Shown here: one piece after another, positions 50,938-61,119 of the stretch
How the letters are laid out: each line of letters starts with the position of its first letter
Position numbering within the stretch: the stretch's first letter is position 1
Assembly (NCBI GenBank): GCA_030267565.1
Contig: BRXU01000007.1
Coordinates: 806,001 to 870,000, forward strand
DNA: 64,000 bases
Reading direction: 5' to 3'
Source of the DNA: Pleodorina starrii
Taxonomy: Eukaryota > Chlorophyta > Chlorophyceae > Chlamydomonadales > Volvocaceae
Program-made: the position numbers and the translations under genes
The notes under the pieces: generated by a model
The model's input: the letters and a program-made list of their open reading frames with translations, nothing else
Told to the model about the DNA's origin: nothing
Database searches by the model: none

Positions 50938-53900
50938 TCAGTGCAGCAGTTCGCTCCAGGGGGGTTGCGGTACGTCCCCAGCCTTCAAGTCCATCAACAT
51001 CATCGCGCGCGGCACCGTCGGGGGAAGCTGTATCACCACCAACCACCACCACCGCCACCGCCAGCACCACCGCCGCCGCCAGCACAGCTGCGCGCGGCGG
51101 CGGCTGCGGCTGCGGCTGCGGCGGAGCCACAACATACCCCCCCTCCCAGCCCCAGACCCGCATAGCAGTACCTTTAATTCGCAACGCCTGTGAAACGCGC
51201 GGCCCCGCCTGACTCCCTCCCCCCCCGGGACCGTCAGCACCAACAGCACCAACAGGCCCCGAGGGTGAGAACCTCACACACCCACGCCCGCAGCCTTGCG
51301 CCCCCCTCCCCTCCCCTCCCTGGCCCCCCCCCTTCAGCCCATCCCCTTGCACCAGTTCTCCCACCGGTCGCCTCGCCGGCTCCGCTGCGGGGCTCTCACA
51401 CCCTACCCCCCCACCCACCCCCCCGCCCGATCCAGACCGCCCCGTCTGCGCTCCGTTCCGTCAAACCCGAACCGAGCCGCCCCTCCCGGTCTCGAGCCAT
51501 GTATCCAGCAGGACTCCCTTCGCCCTTCTCTGGAAGGCACACACCCAAATACACACAGACACACACACAGACACAAGAAAGGGATCAGTAAAGAGGAAAC
51601 CAAACGACCGCGCATGCCATGCCATGCCATGCCATGCCATGCCATGCCATGCCATGATATGCCAAATGCCAAATGCCCCGACTGTCTCCCGCCTGTCTCC
51701 CCGGCCTTCCGCCGGCCTCTCGCACACCACCTTGCGTGCCCTCTACCCCTTACCCGCCAACCTTACTCCCCCACCCCGCTGCCCCCGCTGACAGTGCCCT
51801 GATGCCCAGACGCAACAAACAACCACCCCAGCCCCCCGCACTCCCTCCCTCCCCCACTCACTCGGAGGTCATTGCGCAGCAGTCCGCCTTCCTGACTCCC
51901 CCCCCCAACCCCCCCTCAGCCCCACGCACACACAGGGTGTCGCCTTTCTTACCCCCAACCCCCCCAACCCCCACCCAACTCACTTGCATCACAAACCACC
52001 TACTGCACTGCACTGCACTGCACTGCACTGCACTGCACTGCACGGCACTGCACTGCACTGCACCCCCACCTCTTCATCGCTACTGGGGAGGACATTCCCC
52101 TCCATTCCCCGCGTCACGCCCCTCCAACCCCCGCGCCCCGCCCTGCCGCCGTCTCCGTCCCTTCGCTGCGGTATCTTCCCCTCCCTTTACCCCTCCCCCT
52201 GCCGCTGCCCGTCCCGCAGTCACCCCCGCCTGCTGCCCCCGCTGATGTTCCGCGTCAAGCTCGCGCGCCCGCTGCCTCCCGTGCCCCCCCCGCCGGCCGC
52301 CGGGTGGAAACCGCCCGTGCGCGGCGGCACGCGGCTCGGGCCGCCGACTCCGCCGACTCCGCCGCCGCCGACGCCGACGCCGACGCCGGCGTTGCCGTAC
52401 GAGTCGACGTGGCCCGGAAGCGGCGGCAGCGACGGCGCCGCCGCCGCCGCGGCCGCCGCTGTCGCCGCCGCCGCTGCGTCTTCCTTGAGTTCCGCCGCCA
52501 ATTGTGCTTTCATTCGGCGAATGTGCAGTCGCAGCAGAAACTCCCGGTGCTGGGCGGGAATCTGAGGAGGGGAGGGGAGGGGAGGGGAGGCGAGGGAGGG
52601 GAGGGAGGGAGGGAGGGGAGGGTTCAGTTATTACTGTCCAGGGCAGGGGAGGCGAGGGATAGGGGTCGGGGACGCGGCCCACACAGCAAACCAATCGCCC
52701 CCACACACAAAAACACACAACTCAAACCCGCTCCCAACAACACCCCCCCACACACACACCTTATACGCTTACCCTTTAAACCCCCTACATCCACACACGT
52801 ACACACCCGCCAGCCCTCACCCACACATCCACACACATACACACCCACCAGCCCCCACCCACATCCACATCCACCTACCCACACCCACTCACCCACCCAC
52901 CGGCTCATCGTCCAATGTCGTAACACTGTCGTTCATCAGAATCAGCGTGTCCCGGTACTTGGGCAGGCGACACACCGGGTTGCCGCGAAGGTCAAGGTTC
53001 GAGAGTACGACGCACGGCTGTACGGCAGCGTCGAGCGGCTCAAAGGCGTCAATGGCGTTGTGCGACAGGTCGAGGCGTCGAAGCCTCGACAGGCCCGCCA
53101 GGCCGCGTAGCGAGGCGCTGGTGATGCCACATCGGGAGGCGGTCAGCACGCGGAGCGAGGGGGCGAGTGCGGCGATGGAGGCGGGGTCGAAGGAGAGGGG
53201 GGTGCCGGGGGGAAGGCGCTGGCCGGAGACGTGGAGCTCCTCCAGGGAAGGACACGCCTCCAGCCCCGAAACCAGCTGGCGGGCGGGGTAAGGAGGGGCG
53301 GGGGCGGGGGCGCGGGTAAAGGGACGCGGCCGGGGAGGACCGAGAGCCGAACAGACGACCCCCCAATCCACTGAAACCCAAGCCCAAAAGGCCCAAAACA
53401 CCAAAACACCCAAGCTTCCATCGCCGACCCAGATGACCTGGGACCGTATGTCTGCCTGGTTCCTGCCCTCCTGGTCGGCCCGCCCAAGTACCGCACCGCA
53501 CCGCACCGCACCGTGAACGCGCCACAGCGCCACAGCGCGGCCCCCCCAAAAACCCGCCTCACTGCCCGGCAGTTGCGCTCCGTAGGGCCGCAAAAACCTC
53601 CCTCTAAAACCCCGCTTTCAAAACCCTAAAACCTCACCTGCAGGCAGTTTTGCTCCAGGTAGAGTTTCTGCAAGCTGACCAGCCCCGCCAGCCCGCTGAT
53701 CTCCCGTACGACGTTGTTGGCGAGGTACAGGTGCGTCAGGCGGCGCAGGTGGGACACGTTCTCGATAACGGAGATCTGATTGTCGTACAGGTACAGCACC
53801 TGTGCAGTGCCGTACATACACACGCCCACATGCACATGCATACACACACGCGAGTGTGGGCGGTAGGCGGGGGCAAAGGCGGGGGAAGAGAGTCGTTCGG

Positions 53901-55310
53901 GGAGCTGCAGGGTTTCAGGGACGGCGCTGCCGAGGGGGGGAGGGGATGACTGGCGTGAGGATGTTAGGAGGGGGATGGCCTGCTGGGCCCCCCCCTGCGC
54001 CCCTGGTGGGGTTGGGGCCCGAGCAGGCCCGGGCCAAGCAGGCCGCGCCGCGGAAATCGCGGCTGGTGTCAAAGACCTATCCTGCGGTGATGAAGCCGCA
54101 GCAGGATGTGTGGCAGGCGGATGTGTGGCAGGCGGATGTATAGCAGGCGCCGCCGCGGGCCGACATTGGACGTTGGGCGATTAGGGTCCAGCTTGGCCGT
54201 AAGCCCGACTCGCCCTCACCTCCCTCCCTCTTTCCCTGCCTCCCTCCCTCCCTCCCGGGGGGTGGGGGAGGTCAGATCCACCACGGCCCGGCGCCAACGC
54301 CTCTTGCACCGCCCGCCGTCTCACCCTCCGTGTCCGCCCTCCGTGTTCGGGGGGGCCCGGCAGACCTGGCCGCTGACACCCTCCCTGGAGCGCCCCCTCC
54401 ATCTCCCCATTCCACTTTCCCCTCCCTGCCGCCTCTCAGCCGCCCAAGTAGCCGCCGGCGCGGCCGCCCACGGCCCGGACGTCGGATCCAGACTCACCCA
54501 CCGACCCACGGGCCACCCGCCCACGAGCCGACGACCCACCGACCCACGGGTCGGCCCCCCACGTCCCCACCTCCAGCGTGGTCAGCGGCCGCAGGTTGGC
54601 GATGCGGGTGATGCCTCGGCCGTTGAGGTGCAGGTGCGACTGGGCAGCCAGGAAGCGGTCCTCCGCATACGGGTCGTCCACGCCGGCGCCGGGCCGCCGC
54701 CGGTTGCCCTTGCTCTCGAGAGCTCGGAGCACCATTTCGCGCGTCACCTCGCGACGAGGCCCGTTCCCGTTCCCGCCGTTGTGAGGGCCGTCGGCGCCAT
54801 CTGGGTCGGGCGGGTCGCCGAAGCCGCCTCCGGCGGGTGCGTTCTTGGTGGATGGAGGTGGGACGCGGAGGGGAAGCAAGGGTAAGGAGAAGGGGCTAAG
54901 GAGGGCCGGGGGTGGTGGGGCGCGGCGGTGGGGAGGGGGGAGGGAGGAGGGGCGGGAGCAGGTTGGGAGGGAGGAGGGGCTGGGAGGGCTGTGCCGGCCG
55001 TGGCGATGGGGGCGGGAGGGTGAGAAAAGCAAGTATCGCAAGAGAGAGAGTATAATTGGGGGAAGACGCGTCGACCCGATGGGCTTTTGCGACGCCCGTT
55101 CGCACCGCGTGCCCATTGCTACCCACGCCTGCTCGCCGTATGTCGCTCCTTCGTAGGCTGTGCAGCTTGAGCCCAAACCAAACATAATATTACAAAGAAT
55201 TTCGGTCACTCCCACACCTGCTCTTGTGGGGAGTTGTTGTCATGGTATGCCTGAACTTCATCGTCGTCTTGCAGAAGCTCCTTTTCATCAAGTGGGACCC
55301 AGTCCGACAT
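50938..55310 (-). CDS. PPP1R42: PPP1R42 (LRRC67/TLRR) leucine-rich-repeat protein
   Basis: Orthologue of a centrosome/basal-body and cilium-associated protein phosphatase 1 regulator. Exons (minus): 55218-55310 (ATG, acidic start MSDWVPLDEKELLQDDDEVQ), 54571-54843, 53638-53799, 52901-53275, 52224-52561, 51172-51187 and 50938-51027; about 448 aa. The LRR series runs HLNGRGITRIANLRPL, VLYLYDNQISVIENVSHLRR, THLYLANNVVREI, LQKLYLEQNCLQ. Family-specific blocks are LEELHVSGQRLPPGTPLSFD and GNPVCRLPKYRDTLILM. Exon 5 adds an Ala/Gly-rich tail absent from the animal protein. The end is uncertain: the reading frame meets TGA at 52220-52222, but a GTGACT donor two bases before it links in phase to a 16-nt micro-exon and a last exon ending PPWSELLH. 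The divergent YbaK gene starts 151 bp away. Confidence 0.88.
51612..51655. repeat. (CATGC)n pentanucleotide array
   Basis: About nine perfect copies, in the predicted PPP1R42 intron 51188-52223. Confidence 0.9.
52002..52064. repeat. (ACTGC)n pentanucleotide array
   Basis: About twelve copies with one variant unit (ACGGC), in the same predicted PPP1R42 intron about 350 bp from the CATGC array. Confidence 0.9.
52149..52176 (+). repeat. REP-B repeat, antisense to PPP1R42
   Basis: CCGTCCCTTCGCTGCGGTAT. As the other clear copies are intronic, this one supports the idea that 51188-52223 is an intron and that the TGA at 52220 is not used. Confidence 0.85.
55018..55050 (-). repeat. Diverged REP-B-like copy in PPP1R42 intron 1
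   Basis: Minus-strand CTTGCGATACTTGCTTTTCT resembles the 3' part of REP-B (GCTGCGGTATTTACTTTTTA). Weak similarity; included because it has the same strand bias. Confidence 0.35.
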
Positions 55311-55461
55311 GTTAACACAACATCGACATAACGAGCTCTACCTAACTTAGCACTTAAAGCGCGTTCACGCGCTTAATGGAAAATGGTTGTACGGCATCGC
55401 TTCTCTGCCAAAACGAAGCTCCCGGTCACACGAATGCGCATTCGCATGTGATCATATAAAA
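55311..55461. promoter_or_regulatory. 151-bp bidirectional promoter, PPP1R42 / YbaK gene
   Basis: Start codons are at 55310 (minus) and 55462 (plus). The interval is AT-richer than the flanking exons and contains a perfect 7-bp palindrome with 4-bp spacer, AAGCGCG/CGCGCTT at 55357-55374, near its centre. ATATAAAA directly abuts the YbaK ATG. Both 5' UTRs must be very short. Confidence 0.7.
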
Positions 55462-57814
55462 ATGGCTGACGCGAGCTCGTTACATGCGCGATACGATGTC
55501 ATCTCTTCCCGTTTGGACAGCCTGGAGAAGCATCCGGTCATCAGAACAGCGCTAGCTGCCCGCAACCTCGGCGAGCGCCAGCTGGCAATCTTGGCGCGGA
55601 TCGACAAGCTCGTGGCAGCGCTCGGCTTGGACCTCTCCGCTGTAACGGTAAGACGGCCCTCCCGGGTCTCGAAGCCTCGTCCTCGCCCCGCCCGCCTTCG
55701 AAGCCCACCCGTCCCTTCCCCGTCCCTTCCCCTTCCACGCCCCTCCGCCCCCTTGCCCCCACCCCACTGCAGCCCGTGCCCTCCCCCGCCGCCACCGCCG
55801 CAGCCGCCGCAGCGGCGGCGACGCCGCGCCCGCGGCCCGCCGTCACGCCCGACGCCAGCCCCACGCAGCAGCGGCTGGAGCAGGAGCTCATCGACCGCTG
55901 CTTCTCGGGCTTCCGCTTCGTGCGGGTACCGGGCGACTACTACGATCAGCCGCTGGAGTTCCGGCGCGACTGCCTGGGCGCCGCCTCGGTGCAGCACCTG
56001 TGCAAGAGCATCGTGATGGAGAACACGCGCGCGCACGAGAGCGTGAGCGGGTGGGAGGACCCGGCCAACAGCAAGTACTACTGCGTCATCGTGCAGGCGG
56101 GTTTGGGGGTGGGGGTGCGTGTAGGAGGGGGATGGAATGTGCGGGATGTGTGTTGGGGGGGATGGAATGTGCGGGATGGGTGGGTTTGTGTGTGTTTGTG
56201 GATGGGCTGGGTGGGTGGGTGTAATTGGAGGGAGGGAGAGGGATGGAGGTAACAAGGGAGGACCGCACTGCAAATACCGGTAGTGAGTGCGAGGGGGGTT
56301 TGTGTGAGGGGGGATAGACAGCGGCAAGGCGAGGATAGCCATCAGCGGGCGAGCCGGGCGGTTGGAGGCTTTCGGAAGCTGGGACCTGGGAGGAGGAGGC
56401 AGGCGAAAAAGACGGTGGCCGCGCCCGCCAAAACCCAAACCCTCCCCCCCCACCACCGCAATCACCACCACTGCCACCATCATTTCCGCCACCATCATTT
56501 CCTCCCTTTCCCCCGCCCCCCTCCCGCAGTACACCGCCAGGCTGCACGCGGACAAGCTGCGGGTGGCGGTCCAGGAGCTGAGTGGCCGCAAGTTTGGGCG
56601 GCAGTACTTCAACATGAGGCTGGCGCCCGAGGAGGTGGGGGGGTGGGGTGGGGTGGGGGGGGGGGGGCGCGCAGACGCGATGAACCTATGATGCGTTGCA
56701 ATGACGGATGGCGGATGGCGGATGGCGGATGCGGGACGATGTTGGGTGTTGGCGGGTGTTGCAGGAGGTTGGAGGCTGCCCGCCTGTGTATGGGTGTGGA
56801 GTGGAGTGGTGTGGAGTGGAGTGGAGTGGAGTGGAGTGGAGTGGAGTGGAGTGGGGTGGGGTGGGGTGGGGTGGAGTGGAGTGGAGTGGAGTGGAGTGGA
56901 GTGGAGTGGAGTGGAGTGGAGTGGAGTGGAGTGGAGTGGAGTGGAGTGGAGTGGAGTGGAGTGGAGTGGAGTGGAGTGGAGTGGAGTGGAGTGGAGTGGG
57001 GTGGAGTGGGGTGGGGTGTGGTAACGCACGTCTTGCCCCGCCCCGGCCGTCCGGCCGGCCTCGCCCTGCCCGCAACCGCCCCGCCCCGCCTTGCCTCACC
57101 GCCCACGCTCTGGCACAACCCCCCCCTCGCCCCATCGCCCCGTTATTGTACGGCACGGCGGTACGGCGGTACGGCGCAGGTGAACGACGCGTTGACGGGC
57201 TACAGCCACAACGCGGTGTCGCCCATCGGCATGCGCGAGCGGCTGCCAATGCTGCTGAGCCACCGGATCGCAAGGCTGCAGCCCGGGGAGTTTTGGCTGG
57301 GGGCGGGGGAGGTGGACCTAAAGGTGGGGGCAGGTCCTGGGGGGCTTGGGGGGGGGGCGGGGCCGGGGGTAAGAAAAGAAGATATCGCGTCGAAAGGGGG
57401 GTTGTGAGACGGCGTAAGCCGGGGGCGGGGGCGGGGGCGGGGGCGGGCCTCGTTAGACGGGTAGCAGGGCCGGTACCAGCCTGCATTGGCACAAGGCAGC
57501 CCCTCTGTCTGTCTCTCCAGCCACCCTACTCTGGCATGTTGTTTGGAGTGTTCCTATAGAGGTACCGTACCTGCTGGGCCGTCCGCACTCCCGCGACTGT
57601 CGCCAACCAGCCCGCAACCAACCGACAAACGCCTCAACTACCCCAACCAACTACCCCAACCACCTCAACCACATCATCGGGCGCTTCGCGCTGCGTTTGA
57701 TGTACCGGTACCTGTCACCCCACCGCCCCGACGAACGAACCGCAGGTGGGGATGAACGTGGACGAGTTCATCGCCGCCTACCAGCCCTTCGTGATCGACT
57801 GCACCTACGATTGA
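55462..57814 (+). CDS. YbaK/aminoacyl-tRNA deacylase-domain protein
   Basis: A protein with the YbaK/ProX-type editing domain, which hydrolyses mischarged aminoacyl-tRNA. Exons: 55462-55647, 55773-56096, 56530-56634, 57180-57323 and 57746-57814 (stop TGA); 275 aa in phase. An N-terminal helical region (about residues 1-60, SSRLDSLEKHPVIRTALAA) and an Ala/Pro linker precede the domain. Domain blocks match the eukaryotic branch: NSKYYCVIVQYTARLHADKL, FNMRLAPEEV, LTGYSHNAVSPIGM, GEFWLGAGEVDLKVGMNVDE and the end FVIDCTYD. No synthetase domain is attached, so it would act in trans. Exon 2 must end at CAG 56094-56096 to keep the conserved VQY join, which makes the donor GC (GCGGGT), a GC-AG intron. 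Which tRNA it edits cannot be told. Confidence 0.85.
56796..57019. repeat. (GTGGA)n pentanucleotide satellite, about 45 copies
   Basis: About 224 bp of GTGGA with scattered GTGGG variants in YbaK-gene intron 3 (56635-57179). Because the unit has no stop codon in any frame, it creates spurious long open frames on both strands. Confidence 0.97.
57369..57396 (-). repeat. Diverged REP-B-like copy in the YbaK gene
   Basis: Minus-strand CGACGCGATATCTTCTTTTC, near the donor of intron 57324-57745; antisense, on the C-rich strand. Weak similarity to the 3' half of REP-B. Confidence 0.35.
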
Positions 57815-58107
57815 CCGACCGACCGACAGACAGACCGGGGCAGGCGCGCGTGCGCGTTCGCGAGTGGCGAGAGCAGTTGAAGGGGGGATGAGGGCAAGGT
57901 TTTTTCCTCGTAGCGGCCAAGGGCAGGGAAGGGGGAGCTGCGTCTGCTGCTGAAATGGGCGGTGGGCGTTTGCGCGCGAGCGGAAGGGAGACGAGGTTGT
58001 GTGGAGCAGAAAGAGGGAAAGCGACGGGGGCTGATGTGAGGCGGGCGGTAGCGGTAGGGGTCTGTCCAGGTTTGTTCACTGGCGCATGCTTGTTGATAGG
58101 CGGATAG

Positions 58108-58110
<3 letters not shown>

Positions 58111-58141
<31 letters not shown>
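58111..58141. repeat. (TG)15 dinucleotide microsatellite
   Basis: Uninterrupted TG run downstream of the YbaK gene. Confidence 0.95.
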
Positions 58142-58142
<1 letters not shown>

Positions 58143-58646
58143 GGGGAGGGAATGGTGAGCTCTGCGGTGCTGGCGATGCATATGTCACAATGGCCGCGTA
58201 GGGGGGCTGCCGTATGTCTTGTAGTGGTGGACCCTCTGGGGCTTTTCTCCACGCGCTGCAACTGGCCGCTGACTACCGTAGCCGACGGTAATTAATTGCG
58301 GTTCGCATGCGCCTCGCCTGCTCCGGCAGCTGTTGCAGGGCCTGTTGAGTAAAGAGCAGCACACCGCCGGCCGCAGCTTCGAGGCCGCGTCTGTGCGCCT
58401 GGGTGCTGTCCTGGACTTCTCCTTTTTGATCAAGTCAGTGCGGGACATGCACACACCGTGTTCCGGGAGGAGCTGTCAGGAACGGAACGGAACGGAACGC
58501 CAGGCGCGCGCGACGCCGCGGTCAGGGCAGAATGCCGCGGCTGAGGGCTGACTGCCTGCATTGCACGTACAAGGAAACAAGGTGCAGGGCGTCCCTCGTG
58601 TCCTGCGACATTGAGACGGCGGCGGCGACTTGGTGGCGTTTGCATG

Positions 58647-58651
58647 TGTAA
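58647..58651 (+). terminator. Candidate poly(A) signal TGTAA for the YbaK gene
   Basis: Located 833 nt past the stop codon, the first TGTAA seen on this strand after the gene. Confidence 0.35.
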
Positions 58652-61119
58652 AGAGAGTTCACTGATCCAAAAATAAATATTCACTGCGTTTGCGGCGCAC
58701 TGGAGAACTCGACCCCCGCCAACGTCGCCGGCGCGTGCAGCAGGTGCATGGGGCGGGAATGCAGGTGATTTACGGTTGTGGCTAACGGTATGCTCCTGCT
58801 GCATACCCCAGTTACATACCCGTCATGCGTAATCGTCAGGCACTCGCTCAGCATCATGTTGCATTAGTGATCAGGCTATTCGTTTTTTTGCTCAAATATT
58901 TGATGTCTTCTCATCCATGCCCCACATACCGTACCCCCTTCCGCGCCGTGGCGCCCAGCACCCACACCCTCCAGTCGCCTCCAAAGGCCCGCCCGCCTAG
59001 GGCAATTTGCATATAAACGGTACGTGCAAGCGGGCCCCTGCAGGAACCGCGTCATGTGGGACAGCAAGCGGGGGCCCCTGCAGCCAGGAAGCCACAACAC
59101 CCAGCCAGGCCGTTCACTTCCGCCGCCCGCACTTCCGCCTGCTCAGCGTAGTGTACGGCATCTTCTCCCCTTGGGCGCGGCTCGTTCCCTCGAAGCGCCG
59201 CACCGCATCCACGTTCCACAACACCCTCAGCGGCCCTATTTGTGCTTTTAATACCGTACATGACGCACGATGGAAGGAACGTTTGCCGCCAAAACCTGCA
59301 CTCCCGCAATAGACAGACACCGAGCATACCGTAGCACACAAGAACGCACAGCAGCACCCCGCGCATCCAGCCCGAGCATTGCTCGATGCAGCACGCCGAG
59401 AGGCACACCCACACCCACGCACCCAGTGTGTATAAGGCCGCTGCCCGCCCACATCTCGTCACCCCATCGACCATCCAATCCATCGGAATAAATGCCTCCC
59501 TCCCTACCGCGACCCCGAATCCGAAAATTACGCCTGCCCAGCCGCATTTCGCCGATCCAAGTGATCAATCGACGTACCGCCCAATGTACGCTGGGGTTTA
59601 ACAATGAACTGCACAACAGGCAGGAGAGCCGCCTCCCGCAGGTCAGCGCGGGGCAGAACAAATCATTTTGTTTTTGTTTTGTTTGTCGTACACCACGAGC
59701 GAGACGAACAACACCGGCACCGCAGAGCACTCTTCCCACACCCTCGTATGTCAATGCAACCATGGTACTAGAACGAACAGGGCTGTGCGCCACCGCGGCC
59801 TGCCCGCCACGGCCCGCCGTGGCCATGCCACCGCGCCCCGCGCACCAATCAGGCACCAGTCAGGCATTTCCACTACTACCGGCCTTTGGCGAAACTCGAC
59901 TCCAGCCAGGACATGTACGGCGGTCCTCTCCACGCAGCATGCGCATGCAAAAACCGGCAGCGGTCACGAACTCCACCGCCGTCGCGCCAGCACCAACGTC
60001 AATGGAGCAGTCGCGCCGCTCGCCGTGATGCCGCCGTCCCCGCGTGGGCGCTCGCATCTCGTCAGGGGCTGCGAGTGCGCAGAACAAGATAAGGCCCGGT
60101 CCCGCACCGCCGCCGCGGGCACACGGGCACACCGCTACCAGGAGCTGGTGCAAATGATGAGAGGTTATGTATACTAATGACACCGCCGACGGAGCACGCC
60201 ACACAGCACGCGCATAGGACGCGACATGACATGCCCACACGCACACAAAACAAAACACTACGCAGCCAAATACGTACCCGAAACAGCCCCCCGCCAGCGA
60301 AAGGCACCACATGGGAAAAAGCGCCCGGAACTGCACCATGTGCACCGCCTCGTGCGGCGTGCGGGGTTGTTCTCCAGCCACAATGGCAAACAGCAAACAG
60401 ACAGCTAGATGCCCCGCAACCCCGCCGGCTAGGGCCGCCCGCTCACCAAACCAACACAAGCCTCGGGAAATTTCTGACCACCTCGGCTCACACTTCAACC
60501 AATGGACATTCGAAAGCAGGGACAGCACACGCAGGAGCTGCAAAAGCGACTGCTAGTGCATCGTCGGGCGACGGTGCGGCTGCAACGGTGTTGACGACGG
60601 GCTGGGTTGGGCAGCGCCGCCACCCGTGCATGGGACGTCAGGAATCATGTCGCCGCCGCAGCGCTGTTCGTGGGAGACTAATGTCGTGAGGTAATTTTGA
60701 AAAACACGCGGAGCGTCTTCTTGTGGGCAGCAAGACCGACGCATCTCGCTGTGCACGAAGCGGGCAACACATCCCTCCCTGACTAGCCTCCGACATGGTA
60801 GGTAAAAGTTCGCCGCTTAAGATGTCCTCCCCTGTGGATGCAGCTCCACGACTAGAGGGCGGCTCGACCCACAGCGCGCCTCCTTTTGCATCCTCTTGAC
60901 TCCCCCCGTGACAAGCCACTAGTGCCATCCTTTCCCACGGCCGGATCAGGTTTCAATGTAGCCAAAAACCGCACACGTGTGACCACTGTTAAAACTCTGT
61001 GTCTGTGGCCAAAGCATTTTGTCGGCCGTCCTCCGCGTGTGTCTTGAGCGCTGCCGACAGGGGCACCGTGCGGCACCTGCGTGGTCCTGTACATTTTCGA
61101 CCCCACAGCACCAGCTGCT

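Larger units (their letters stand above)
57815..61119. other. Converging intergenic region, YbaK gene and FN3 gene
   Basis: Two 3' ends. It contains a (TG)15 run at 58111-58141, a GGAAC pentamer run near 58480-58498, a TGTAA candidate, and a plus-strand A/C-rich stretch (about 59240-60550) that resembles the long 3' UTR composition seen after the Mei2-like gene. No conserved coding segment was recognised. Confidence 0.5.

Noticed and set aside
51612..52064. Regular short repeats considered as a CRISPR array
   Set aside because: Units are 5 bp with no unique spacers, and the genome is eukaryotic.
55452..57029. 525-codon open frame on the minus strand
   Set aside because: Most of it reads through the (GTGGA)n array and the antisense of YbaK exons; the 15-nt reading period of the array simply lacks stops.
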